A DNA stretch of 7,090 nt from Methanosarcina sp. (GCA_017883485.1 JADGNM010000128.1:1-7090), one strand, 5' to 3'; shown: positions 1-6,182, counted from the first letter of the stretch. A program made the numbers and translations. The notes: generated by a model not told the origin, from the letters alone.

Positions 1-2
1 CC

Positions 3-659
3 TGGGGTATAAGGCTCCTACCAATTCTCATATGCCTGTCAGTTTTCACCTTCATAATGTGCGGGCTTGCGTACTTGAGGCGGGCAAAGCTTTCGGAAAC
101 CGAAGCATTCGTTGTGCCCTTCAGGGAAACGGCAGTTTCGCTCAAAACTGGAATCCTGGATAGGGCGGCATCAAAACTGGATAAGGCTCTTACTGTCGTC
201 CTTGTCCTCTCAATCCTTCTGTCAGTCACAACCCTCATTTATGTAATTTTAACCCCAAAGGAAGGGGAGCACTTCACCGAATTCTATATTCTCGGACCTG
301 AAGGAAAAGCCGACAACTATACAACAAAATACGTGCTCGGACAGAGTGGAACTTTAATAGTTGGAGTTGTGAACCACGAGTACAGGCCCGTAAATTATAC
401 ACTGGAATTAAGGCTTGAAAATAAGTCCCTGCCTCTTCCGGAAAACCAGAAACACATAAATCTTGCCAATAACGAGACCTGGGAAGAACCGGTTACGTTT
501 ACTCCAACTTTCGAGGGACAGAATATGAAACTTGAGTTTCTGCTCTTCAACGAAACCGGCGGAAATGTGCCCTATCGAGATCTGCATCTCTGGATAGATG
601 CAAACACAACTGAGGCAATAAAGGCTAACGAGACCTTGAATACCTCGATGCCTGGATGA
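3..659 (+). CDS. DUF1616-type membrane protein, 3' part (5' end outside window)
   Basis: The reading frame is open to the left edge, so the N-terminus is missing; the ATG at 57 lies inside a hydrophobic helix and is not a credible start. What remains is the end of one membrane helix, a short basic cytoplasmic loop, a second helix (about residues 45-67 counted from the ATG at 57) and an outer domain of about 130 residues. That domain carries FTEFYILGPEGKA and a VVNHEYRPVNY segment, which I recognise as the DUF1616 pattern seen in repeated copies in Methanosarcina. Eight N-glycosylation sequons (NYT, NYT, NKS, NET, NET, NTT, NET, NTS) support an extracellular location. The family function is unknown; a role at the cell surface is inference. 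The stop is TGA at 657-659. DUF1616 is recalled from motif, not searched. Confidence 0.8.
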   Translation, partial: WGIRLLPILICLSVFTFIMCGLAYLRRAKLSETEAFVVPFRETAVSLKTGILDRAASKLDKALTVVLVLSILLSVTTLIYVILTPKEGEHFTEFYILGPEGKADNYTTKYVLGQSGTLIVGVVNHEYRPVNYTLELRLENKSLPLPENQKHINLANNETWEEPVTFTPTFEGQNMKLEFLLFNETGGNVPYRDLHLWIDANTTEAIKANETLNTSMPG

Positions 660-739
660 AAGGACCGGAATTAATTCTCGGCTGCCTTCGAACACCTTGC
701 TCTTTATTAATTGCTCGCGATGCTTTGCCCTCGATCCAT

Positions 740-762
740 TGCTCGCGAGCATTGATTTTTTT
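740..762 (+). terminator. Hairpin plus T-run after the DUF1616 gene
   Basis: A perfect 12-bp palindrome (TGCTCGCGAGCA, 740-751) is followed four bases later by seven T (756-762). In archaea a U-rich tract alone can end transcription, so this is a plausible end of the upstream transcript, 80 bases after its stop. The half-copy TTGCTCGCGA also occurs at 711-720 as a direct repeat. The function is inferred. Confidence 0.45.
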
Positions 763-901
763 CTTCTGCTGCTCGTAATTGTTTTCTTGCGGCTTTCGAC
801 GGCTGATTCGAGGTCGAAATCCAGAATAAGAAGTCAAAGATGAATTCTATAGATCTCATTTAAATTTAAAAGCTAACTCTTGCAATAAGGAGTACGTCAA
901 T

Positions 902-970
902 ATGAATAGACATTTATATAAGATTTACAATAACGACTTACAATCATTATTTGGCAGATTTATACCTTAA
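902..970 (+). CDS. Possible 22-residue micro-ORF
   Basis: An ATG at 902 is preceded by AAGGAG at 887-892 with nine bases between, which is a good archaeal ribosome binding site. The frame runs 22 codons to TAA at 968-970 and is rich in Asn, Leu and aromatic residues. A TATA-like TTTAAATTTAAA at 859-870 lies upstream but too close to leave a leader containing the whole ribosome binding site. I do not recognise the peptide. It may be a chance ORF, the first codons of a decayed gene, or an upstream ORF. Confidence 0.2.
   Translation: MNRHLYKIYNNDLQSLFGRFIP
913..920 (+). promoter_or_regulatory. Consensus archaeal TATA box
   Basis: TTTATATA matches the archaeal TATA consensus. Initiation about 25 bases downstream (near 945) would give a leader of roughly 345 nt before the protease GTG, or a separate small RNA. 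The box is nearly symmetric, so the direction is uncertain, but no leftward gene would use it. A weaker candidate nearer the gene is GATATTAAAC at 1241-1250. Confidence 0.4.
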
Positions 971-1291
971 AAGGCAATATCTCTTCGTATTGTTTCTTGA
1001 CTGTTCGATAAATGAGCATTTAATTAAAAACTGTGAATATTTGACCATAATCTTATTGCATATCTAGACAATGGACATTCCTTAACCTCTATAAGTACAA
1101 TAGATAATGTGTTTTCCTGTAAAAGTGCTAAGGATGAGAATTAAAGAAAAACGTGTTATCTGCCAGTAGCAAGTCATCAATGTAAGATTCAACAATGTAC
1201 CTCATAACTCGATGTAGAAATCTGAGAAGATACTAAAAACGATATTAAACAAATCCGAGCTTGCCTCTATCTAAAAAAAGGAGTTCCCTCC

Positions 1292-2518
1292 GTGAAAACA
1301 TTAATTAAGTCCCAGAAAGGACGAAAAAAACTGGACTTTTTAATAGCTTTAGCTCTGATTCTTGCTTTACTGGCAATTTCTCCTGCAGCCGCATCCGTTA
1401 GCAGCGTGCAGTTTTCTTTTTCTCCGGATACCGTACATGCTTCAGCTCAAATATATACTAAAACCCTTGAAGTTTTGGGTTTGGAAGTTACTTTAGCCTC
1501 CAATGAAAGCTTTGACCCCCTAAAAGACATTGGACAAAACATCGACATTGTATATCTGCTTGCAGGAGTAGGAGCAGCTATCCTGCTCGGTTTCATATAT
1601 ACACGCTTGATCAGGGGAGATAACGAATTCATAGCAGATCTCCGCAAAACTCTTAATTCATTAAAAGTTAGGAAAATAAAGGGGAATAAGGAAGCAGTTC
1701 AGGATGTATCAGTTCCGAAAAAAGTAGTTCAGGAAGAAGTTAATGCCAAACAACTCAAACTGTATATTGCAGTCCCTGTCCTGTGCATAGCCATTGCAGA
1801 ATTACTGATCTTTTTTGGTAAAATCGAGATAGCAGTCTATGTTCATATAGCGGTACTGTTTGGTCTTTCCGTTTCCAACATATTCTTAAAAGACCCCAAA
1901 GTCCACAAAATACATATGCCGCTAATGCTTCTCCCGGTCCTTAGACTCGTAAATCTTTCAATGCCGGTTTTTTCCAATATGACACTTTATACTTTTATTT
2001 TGTATTATACGCCTTTGGCAATCCCGGTAGCAGCTATAATAATAAACCAGCGTAACTCTCTCGAAGAGCTGGGTATTACTAAAAAGCATTTACTGGCCTA
2101 TATGGTCCTTGCTGTGCCGCTGAGCTTCCTGCTGGGGCTTGGAGAGTACCTGACTATCCGGCCAGGGTACCTGATACCTGACCTTAGCTTCAAAAACATT
2201 CTTATGCTCACTATTATCATGGTCTTCTTTGTCGGTCTGATTGAGGAGCTTATCTTCAGGTCAATTCTCCAGACCAGACTCGAACAAGCTTTAAGTATGC
2301 CCGAAGCCCTGTTAATTACAAGTTTCCTGTTTGGTCTCATGCACTCGGGATATGGTACCTATTATGAAATGCTCTATACTGGTTTTGTTGGGCTCGTTAT
2401 AGGGTTAATCTTCTACAAAACAAAAAGCTTGCCATTTATTGCTGTCCTCCACGGCTTCGTCAACGTTTTTCTCTTCGGAATCCTCCCCCTTCATCTGATC
2501 GGCTGGTCATGGCTCTGA
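1292..2518 (+). CDS. CPBP family intramembrane metalloprotease (CAAX protease/Abi-like)
   Basis: This is a 408-residue multi-pass membrane protein of the CPBP family, whose members cleave peptide bonds within or near the membrane using Glu and His residues; the natural substrate here is unknown. The three family motifs are in the C-terminal third: EExxxR (E318, E319, R323), FxxxH (F347-H351) and HxxxN (H387-N391). All key residues are present, so it is probably active. The N-terminus has a Lys/Arg-rich start, a hydrophobic stretch (about 16-30) and an Ala-rich site near 32-35, resembling a signal peptide or anchor. An outer segment, another helix (about 86-104) and a charged linker (about 107-156) precede the protease core. 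The start is GTG, chosen because AAAGGAG at 1277-1283 lies eight bases upstream. The gene stands alone, so context gives no hint of a substrate. Confidence 0.85.
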   Translation: MKTLIKSQKGRKKLDFLIALALILALLAISPAAASVSSVQFSFSPDTVHASAQIYTKTLEVLGLEVTLASNESFDPLKDIGQNIDIVYLLAGVGAAILLGFIYTRLIRGDNEFIADLRKTLNSLKVRKIKGNKEAVQDVSVPKKVVQEEVNAKQLKLYIAVPVLCIAIAELLIFFGKIEIAVYVHIAVLFGLSVSNIFLKDPKVHKIHMPLMLLPVLRLVNLSMPVFSNMTLYTFILYYTPLAIPVAAIIINQRNSLEELGITKKHLLAYMVLAVPLSFLLGLGEYLTIRPGYLIPDLSFKNILMLTIIMVFFVGLIEELIFRSILQTRLEQALSMPEALLITSFLFGLMHSGYGTYYEMLYTGFVGLVIGLIFYKTKSLPFIAVLHGFVNVFLFGILPLHLIGWSWL

Positions 2519-2658
2519 ATTTTTTATATTTCGTAAATTCTCTCGAAATCTCATTTTCCGAAGAGGCACACAAAAATGCAAATGATCCTGATGAACAGGC
2601 AAAAATAGGAAATTGGAATAACAATCTTGAGAAAAGAAATAGTTATAAAAAGAAATAA
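2509..2658 (+). CDS. Possible 49-residue ORF overlapping the protease stop
   Basis: An ATG at 2509 lies inside the last codons of the protease gene in the +1 frame, overlapping by ten bases, and runs to TAA at 2656-2658. The product would have a short hydrophobic start followed by a polar, Asn/Lys/Glu-rich tail. The overlap would fit translational coupling. Against it: there is no obvious ribosome binding site, the tail composition is what AT-rich spacer DNA gives by chance, and the 3' end lies over a tract that looks like a terminator for the opposite strand. It could also be a C-terminal extension of the protease lost to a frameshift. I do not recognise it. Confidence 0.2.
   Translation: MALNFLYFVNSLEISFSEEAHKNANDPDEQAKIGNWNNNLEKRNSYKKK
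2520..2525 (+). terminator. T6 tract directly after the protease stop
   Basis: Six T follow the TGA stop almost at once, then ATATTT. U-tracts of this kind can end archaeal transcripts without a hairpin. If used, it would argue against the overlapping 49-residue ORF. Confidence 0.3.
2632..2657 (-). terminator. T-rich tract downstream of the minus-strand membrane gene
   Basis: The plus strand carries a direct repeat AAAAGAAATA at 2632-2641 and 2648-2657. On the minus strand this reads as two T-rich blocks, 57 bases after the stop of the gene at 2714-3025, a plausible U-rich termination zone for that gene. Confidence 0.35.
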
Positions 2659-2713
2659 GGTCGGCAGCCTTTAAACTAAAGATGGGAAAGTGGGTACATT
2701 TCTATTAATGTCA

Positions 2714-3025
2714 TTATCTGATAATATTCAATACATTGAACAAAACAATCATCACAAAAGTGAAAACAAAAGGTACGGCTGCCAAATTAAATGAGTTATT
2801 AAGGTATTCATTCCATTTATGAGAGGATGAAAGGATTTCTTTTACAGAAAGAATAACTATTAGCGCGGAAACCATTGCAACACCATATTGGGGTAAACCG
2901 GGAGTTGTAATCATGGTAATCGCACTCGATGAAATAGCACTAGACGACACTGCGCTGGATGACACTGCGCTGGATGACACAGCAGATGACACTGCGCTGG
3001 ATGAAATTATACTACTTAGCAACAC
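2714..3025 (-). CDS. Small two-helix membrane protein with Ser/Ala/Val repeat N-terminus
   Basis: A 103-residue protein. Residues about 4-36 are a repeat of SSSAV/SSAV/SSSAI units; then comes a TPGLPQYGVAM junction, a helix at about 47-65, a polar loop (HKWNEYLNNS) and a second helix at about 80-102. The start is GTG at 3025, chosen because AAGAGGG (plus-strand positions 3033-3039) lies seven bases upstream. The two clean helices and the PGLPQYG junction make this the likely coding strand. I believe similar short proteins occur in Methanosarcina, but that is memory, not a search, and no function is known to me. The repeat could be a surface stalk or an expanded low-complexity tract. An open frame with its own ribosome-binding-like site covers the repeat on the other strand (2913-3041), so strand assignment of the N-terminal part is not fully safe. 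Confidence 0.6.
   Translation of the reverse strand: MLLSSIISSSAVSSAVSSSAVSSSAVSSSAISSSAITMITTPGLPQYGVAMVSALIVILSVKEILSSSHKWNEYLNNSFNLAAVPFVFTFVMIVLFNVLNIIR
2916..3011. repeat. 15/12-bp in-frame minisatellite
   Basis: Units run 12-15-15-15-12-15-12 bases: 2916-2927, 2928-2942, 2943-2957, 2958-2972, 2973-2984, 2985-2999, 3000-3011. The consensus is GATGACACTGCGCTG on the plus strand; the central units differ by only one or a few bases, the outer ones are more diverged. Every unit is a multiple of three, so gain or loss of units would keep the frame on both strands. The minus strand gives Ser-Ser-Ser-Ala-Val and the plus strand Ala-Leu-Asp-Asp-Thr. Confidence 0.9.
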
Positions 3026-3101
3026 GATAATACCCTCTTAATCGAAAGCACTTAAGTATCTGAACACTATCAATTTCGTTTGGATAAAACTTATAATTCT
3101 G

Positions 3102-3110
3102 ATATATAAT
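3102..3110 (-). promoter_or_regulatory. TATA-like box for the minus-strand repeat-protein gene
   Basis: Read on the minus strand this is TTATATATC. Initiation about 26 bases downstream (near 3079) would give a leader of about 54 nt containing the AAGAGGG ribosome binding site. The surrounding spacer (3026-3242) is AT-rich, with other TATA-like strings, so the choice is tentative. Confidence 0.4.
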
Positions 3111-3242
3111 CACTAGAACAATTTAATATAAATAACTTTTCATTTGATAGTAAACCAAAAGATCATTTATATTTATGGATTCGAATTTTTTGGAATTTTA
3201 GATTATCTTTACATTGAAGTGTTCCAGCCACCGCGTTTTGTT

Positions 3243-3467
3243 TTACTCCTTAGTTTCATCGAGAAATCCGTCTGAAAACGCATTGACACTTAAATCAATA
3301 TCATTAAATTCTTCAATAAATGACTCAACTGCTTTTTTATCACCCGTCTTGCCCCTCATAATTGTAACTGAATCCCAAATTGCTCTCAACATCCAGAGCG
3401 CACCAGTACATAAAACCAAGAAACCACATAACCAAATAATGCCTAGAAACACATTCTGAATTTTCAT
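3243..3467 (-). CDS. Small single-helix membrane protein, probably leaderless
   Basis: A 74-residue protein with one hydrophobic segment (about 6-30, containing two Cys at 14 and 20 and three Trp at 12, 25 and 31), a basic patch (about 38-45, MRGKTGDKK) and an acidic, soluble C-terminal tail. By the positive-inside tendency the tail should be cytoplasmic. The frame is open further upstream to a TTG at 3578, but I chose the ATG at 3467 because a TATA box sits 26 bases ahead of it, the distance expected for a transcript that begins at the start codon, and no ribosome binding site is visible at any candidate start. Function unknown; I do not recognise the family. It follows the same direction as the repeat-protein gene, with a 217-base gap and separate promoter signals. 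Confidence 0.55.
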   Translation of the reverse strand: MKIQNVFLGIIWLCGFLVLCTGALWMLRAIWDSVTIMRGKTGDKKAVESFIEEFNDIDLSVNAFSDGFLDETKE

Positions 3468-3489
3468 ACCGGTTACCCAACTATCTATA

Positions 3490-3497
3490 TTATATAA
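3490..3497 (-). promoter_or_regulatory. TATA box for the leaderless small membrane gene
   Basis: TTATATAA (palindromic), with its centre about 26 bases upstream of the ATG at 3467 on the minus strand. This spacing puts the predicted transcription start at or next to the first base of the start codon. Confidence 0.55.
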
Positions 3498-3526
3498 GCA
3501 ATGAAGAAAGTCTATTTTCACACATT

Positions 3527-3573
3527 CGTTTCTCTCATACGTGAAACGTAAGGTTTGGGTTTCGTTGGAAACC
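3527..3573. promoter_or_regulatory. Two tandem inverted repeats sharing GTTTC/GAAAC arms
   Basis: CGTTTC at 3527-3532 pairs with GAAACG at 3543-3548 (10-base gap), and GGTTTC at 3558-3563 pairs with GAAACC at 3568-3573 (4-base gap). All four arms share GTTTC or its complement. The block lies 30-80 bases upstream of the TATA box of the minus-strand gene, where archaeal activators or repressors often bind. Regulator and role are unknown. Confidence 0.4.
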
Positions 3574-3717
3574 TGCAAAACTACAACTGAATAAATCTAT
3601 TAAATAGTTTTTGCAGATACTCGGAATATCTCCAACATAATCAATTTAATATCAAAACAACATACTATTGACTTTGTTTGATTAAAGAAAAACGAGAAAT
3701 AAATAAAAGTGATAATC

Positions 3718-3726
3718 TTAAATATA
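3718..3726 (+). promoter_or_regulatory. TATA box for mfnF
   Basis: TTAAATATA lies 45-53 bases upstream of the mfnF ATG. Initiation near 3748 would leave a leader of about 23 nt that contains GGAG at 3756-3759. Confidence 0.45.
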
Positions 3727-3770
3727 GAACTGAATTGAACCCGGAATAAAGAACCGGAGAAGAGATCATA

Positions 3771-4742
3771 ATGTATTCGAAGGTTATCGGGCTTGATATC
3801 GGAGGAGCGAACACTAAACTTGCCTCTTCCGACGGAACACTTACGGAACTGCATTACCTGCCTCTCTGGAAAAACACACGGCTTCCGGAAATTTTAAAGG
3901 AAATTGCAGAGAGATTGCAGCCCGAAAAAGTTGCTGTCGTTATGACCGGGGAGCTTGCAGATTGTTTTAAAAACAAGGAAGAGGGCATCCGCTTTATAAA
4001 AGACTCTGTTGATTCGGCATTTGGGTTTTCAAAAGTCTCATATATAAATAACATGGGCAGGGTCCAGAGTGAGACTGACAGGTTAAGGGACCTTGCTGCT
4101 GCTAACTGGGCGGCTTCAGCCAGGCTGATAGGAACAGAAACAGGAGATTGCATATTTGTGGATGTGGGCAGCACCACAAGCGATATTATCCCTGTTATTT
4201 CCGGAGAACATAAAGCCGGACTAACGGACTTTGAACGTTTGAAGCGAAGTGAACTTGTATATTCAGGCATACTCAGGACAAACCTGGCTGCAATTCTTAA
4301 AAAAGTAAACGTCGAACAGAGCTGGTGCAGGACTGCTTCAGAGCTCTTTGCAACGACTGCAGATATTTATCTCTTGCTTGGAAACATAGATGAAGAAATG
4401 TACACCTGTGAGACTGCAGATGGGGCAGGCAGGAGCAAAACCGATGTCATGCGCAGGATTGCAAGGCTGGTATGCGCGGATCTTTCGGAAATTAAGGGAA
4501 AAGATATATATCAAATAGCAGTCCAGGTGAAGGAAAAACAGGTTTCCATTCTGACTCAGGCGCTTTTTGAAGTTGCGGAAAGAAACGAGCTTGATAGGAT
4601 CGCAGCAGCAGGCCTTGGAGAGTTCCTGATAAAGGAAGCTGCAGAAAGCCTTGGTTTCGAATACTTTTCGGTTTCCGAGCGCTGGGGGGAGGAAATCTCA
4701 AAGGTTTTTCCGGCATATGCTGCCGCCCGGCTGCTTGATTAA
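3771..4742 (+). CDS. mfnF: Methanofuran biosynthesis protein MfnF (APMF-Glu synthase)
   Basis: A 323-residue protein matching the family long labelled H4MPT-linked C1 transfer pathway protein. In Methanocaldococcus jannaschii the homolog (MJ0815) was shown to join the diphosphate-activated aminomethylfuran to gamma-glutamyltyramine, forming the methanofuran core. The fold belongs to the sugar kinase/Hsp70/actin group. Visible signatures are GLDIGGANTK (7-16), MTGELADCF (58-66), NWAAS (112-116), the second phosphate-type loop FVDVGSTTSDIIPV (129-142) and RLKRSELVYSGILRTN (156-171); all look intact and the length is normal. The ATG start is preceded by GGAG at 3756-3759, with an 11-base gap. 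The next gene, mfnE, supplies its activated substrate. Confidence is high for family and good for the specific reaction, which rests on the characterised M. jannaschii homolog. Confidence 0.9.
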   Translation: MYSKVIGLDIGGANTKLASSDGTLTELHYLPLWKNTRLPEILKEIAERLQPEKVAVVMTGELADCFKNKEEGIRFIKDSVDSAFGFSKVSYINNMGRVQSETDRLRDLAAANWAASARLIGTETGDCIFVDVGSTTSDIIPVISGEHKAGLTDFERLKRSELVYSGILRTNLAAILKKVNVEQSWCRTASELFATTADIYLLLGNIDEEMYTCETADGAGRSKTDVMRRIARLVCADLSEIKGKDIYQIAVQVKEKQVSILTQALFEVAERNELDRIAAAGLGEFLIKEAAESLGFEYFSVSERWGEEISKVFPAYAAARLLD

Positions 4743-4770
4743 CCGCCGAAAACGCGGAAAAAACGCTGCC

Positions 4771-4840
4771 TATAAATTAGTCTGCTTGAGCGAGCAAAGC
4801 GAGCGAAACAGACCTCGTGCTCCCGAAGCGAAACTCGGGA
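4771..4840 (+). promoter_or_regulatory. mfnF-mfnE spacer: TATA-like box and two hairpins
   Basis: TATAAATTA at 4771-4779 could start a separate mfnE transcript near 4800. Downstream lies an imperfect inverted repeat with outer arms GTCTG (4780-4784) and CAGAC (4809-4813) enclosing the motif GAGCGAGCAAAGCGAGCG. A compact hairpin follows, TCCCGA (4821-4826) with TCGGGA (4835-4840), ending directly at the AAGGA ribosome binding site of mfnE. It may tune mfnE translation or simply be one of the GAGCGAGC-type repeats that I recall as common in Methanosarcina spacers. Confidence 0.35.
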
Positions 4841-4850
4841 AAGGAAACTT

Positions 4851-5528
4851 ATGAGAGTCGTAGTCAAAATAGGGGGAAGCCTCATCAGAGAAGCTCCCAA
4901 ACTTATAGACAGGCTGGTAAAAGAATTTGGCTCCAGAGAATCAAAAGTTATAGAAATTGCTGAAGGTACACATGCGTGTGGGGAATTTCCCTCTTCCATT
5001 CTCGTTGTACCCGGAGGAGGACTGTTTGCTAATGCCGTAAGGGCAGTTGATTATAAATATTCTCTCGGTGCCGATGCAGCTCACTGGATGGCTGTGCTCG
5101 GCATGGAGCAGTATGCCTTTTATTTGAGGGATAAAAGCAGCGCTGCAGCCACAGATATGCTAACAGACATCCCCCAGGGAGTGTCAATTCTCTTTCCCTA
5201 CAGGCTCCTGAAAACTGAAGATCCCTTGCCCCATACCTGGGATGTGACCTCTGATACAATTGCTGCCTGGGTTGCAAAACAGACAGAATCTGCATTTGTT
5301 AAGGTTACGGATGTAGACGGAATATTTATGGAAGGAAAATTGATCAGGGAAATTTCTGCTGCTAGTTTTAAAGGGAGTTGTCCAAGCTGCGTTGACCCTG
5401 CCTTACCGACGTTTCTCCTGAGTAACAGCATGAATTGTTTAATTGTAAACGGCAAATTTCCGGAAAGGGTAGTTCAGGCAGTGTACGGGAAGCCTGTATC
5501 TGGTACAACGGTAAAGGGGAATATTTAA
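4851..5528 (+). CDS. mfnE: Methanofuran biosynthesis kinase MfnE (aminomethylfuran phosphate kinase)
   Basis: A 225-residue amino-acid-kinase-fold protein. The characterised M. jannaschii homolog (MJ0458) phosphorylates 5-(aminomethyl)-3-furanmethanol phosphate with ATP to the diphosphate, which MfnF then condenses with gamma-glutamyltyramine. Visible features are the N-terminal VKIGGSL (5-11), the glycine loop VVPGGG (52-57), WDVTSDTIAAWVA (130-142), the nucleotide-site motif KVTDVDGIF (151-159), VNGKFPERV (199-207) and a terminal SGTTV (217-221). This order and the short length set it apart from glutamate 5-kinases and aspartokinases, which carry extra C-terminal domains. The ATG at 4851 has AAGGA at 4841-4845 upstream. 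It lies 108 bases after mfnF in the same direction, so the two may be co-transcribed, though the spacer holds a TATA-like box. Confidence 0.9.
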   Translation: MRVVVKIGGSLIREAPKLIDRLVKEFGSRESKVIEIAEGTHACGEFPSSILVVPGGGLFANAVRAVDYKYSLGADAAHWMAVLGMEQYAFYLRDKSSAAATDMLTDIPQGVSILFPYRLLKTEDPLPHTWDVTSDTIAAWVAKQTESAFVKVTDVDGIFMEGKLIREISAASFKGSCPSCVDPALPTFLLSNSMNCLIVNGKFPERVVQAVYGKPVSGTTVKGNI

Positions 5529-5590
5529 ATTGTATATCGTATATGATAGGGAAAAGCAAAGCGTATCAAAAAGCATTATTTAATTTAAGC

Positions 5591-5599
5591 TTATTAAAT
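5591..5599 (+). promoter_or_regulatory. TATA-like box for the zinc-ribbon/aEF1B pair
   Basis: TTATTAAAT would place initiation near 5621 and leave a leader of about 28 nt containing AGGAG (5638-5642). Other AT-rich strings upstream (TTATTTAATTTAA near 5577-5589) are alternatives. Confidence 0.4.
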
Positions 5600-5615
5600 C
5601 TGCAAATGTTAATAA

Positions 5616-5819
<204 letters not shown>

Positions 5820-5912
5820 TTTCAGGCAAAGTCTCTATAATTTAAAGAACATGTTGGGGGAACCAAACTAAACTTGATCAGCAGGATCAGATACAGGATA
5901 AGAGGAGTTAGA

Positions 5913-6182
5913 ATGGGCGATGTAGCAGCAAAGATAAAAATTATGCCACAGAGTATCGACACCGACCTTGCAGAGCTAAAAGAAAAGCTCAAAGCCGCAA
6001 TTCCGGCAGGAGCCGACCTTCACGGAGATATCATCGAAGAGCCTATTGCTTTCGGATTAAAGGCCCTGATTGTTACTTTAATTGTCGATGATAAAGCAGG
6101 CGGAACCGAAGCCGTAGAAGAAATCTTCGCACAAATTCCTGGTGTCGAAAATGTCCAGGTTAAGGAAGTCTACCGTATTTAA
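5913..6182 (+). CDS. ef1b: Archaeal elongation factor 1-beta (aEF1B, nucleotide exchange factor for aEF1A)
   Basis: An 89-residue protein that promotes GDP/GTP exchange on elongation factor 1-alpha during translation. It begins [14 protein letters not shown], as is typical for archaeal EF-1beta, then has a helix (about 17-30), a strand segment [19 protein letters not shown] (about 44-62) and the C-terminal helix-strand [26 protein letters not shown], giving the small ferredoxin-like fold of the EF-1B guanine-exchange domain. The length is normal. I chose the ATG at 5913 rather than the TTG 39 bases upstream because GAGGAG at 5902-5907 sits just before it and family members start here. The 93-base gap after the zinc-ribbon gene holds a short TGATC/GATCA hairpin (5875-5889) and a weak TATA-like TATAATTTAA, so both shared and separate transcription are possible. 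Confidence 0.95.
   Translation: MGDVAAKIKIMPQSIDTDLAELKEKLKAAIPAGADLHGDIIEEPIAFGLKALIVTLIVDDKAGGTEAVEEIFAQIPGVENVQVKEVYRI

Larger units (their letters stand above)
660..1291. other. 632-base AT-rich spacer
   Basis: I see no convincing full-length gene on either strand. The left third is G/C-richer and carries the GCTCGCGA repeats and the T-run. The minus-strand open frames here (408-752, 625-837) are low-complexity Arg/Ser/Lys-rich strings starting inside or opposite the DUF1616 gene and look spurious. The right part is AT-rich and contains a TATA box at 913-920, a possible micro-ORF at 902-970 and a weak hairpin (CAATA/TATTG near 975-992). It may hold the promoter and long leader of the protease gene, an unannotated small RNA, or decayed DNA. 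Confidence 0.6.
3468..3770. other. 303-base divergent intergenic region
   Basis: The region separates the leftward small membrane gene from rightward mfnF. It holds the minus-strand TATA box, the GTTTC/GAAAC block and the mfnF TATA box. The stretch 3575-3715 is plain AT-rich sequence in which I see nothing further. The minus-strand open frame at 3600-3854 has no coding character and overlaps mfnF. Confidence 0.6.

Noticed and set aside
408..837. Two overlapping minus-strand frames near the DUF1616 3' end
   Set aside because: Low-complexity and overlap a coding gene or the GCTCGCGA repeat block; weak starts.
2916..3011. Short-period repeat array considered as CRISPR
   Set aside because: Units of 12-15 bases are contiguous with no unique spacers; it is an in-frame coding minisatellite.
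3214..3459. 81-residue plus-strand frame opposite the leaderless membrane gene
   Set aside because: Ser/Asn-rich with no domain, helix or ribosome binding site; it reads as the antisense shadow of the minus-strand gene.
3600..3854. 84-residue minus-strand frame across the mfnF start
   Set aside because: Phe/Ile/Ser-rich from AT-rich DNA, overlaps the mfnF promoter and start, no start signals.
3854..4270. 138-residue minus-strand frame inside mfnF
   Set aside because: Lies wholly opposite a strongly recognised gene; composition is that of an antisense shadow.
5874..5912. Longer aEF1B start (TTG at 5874)
   Set aside because: The internal ATG at 5913 has a strong GAGGAG site and matches the usual family N-terminus.
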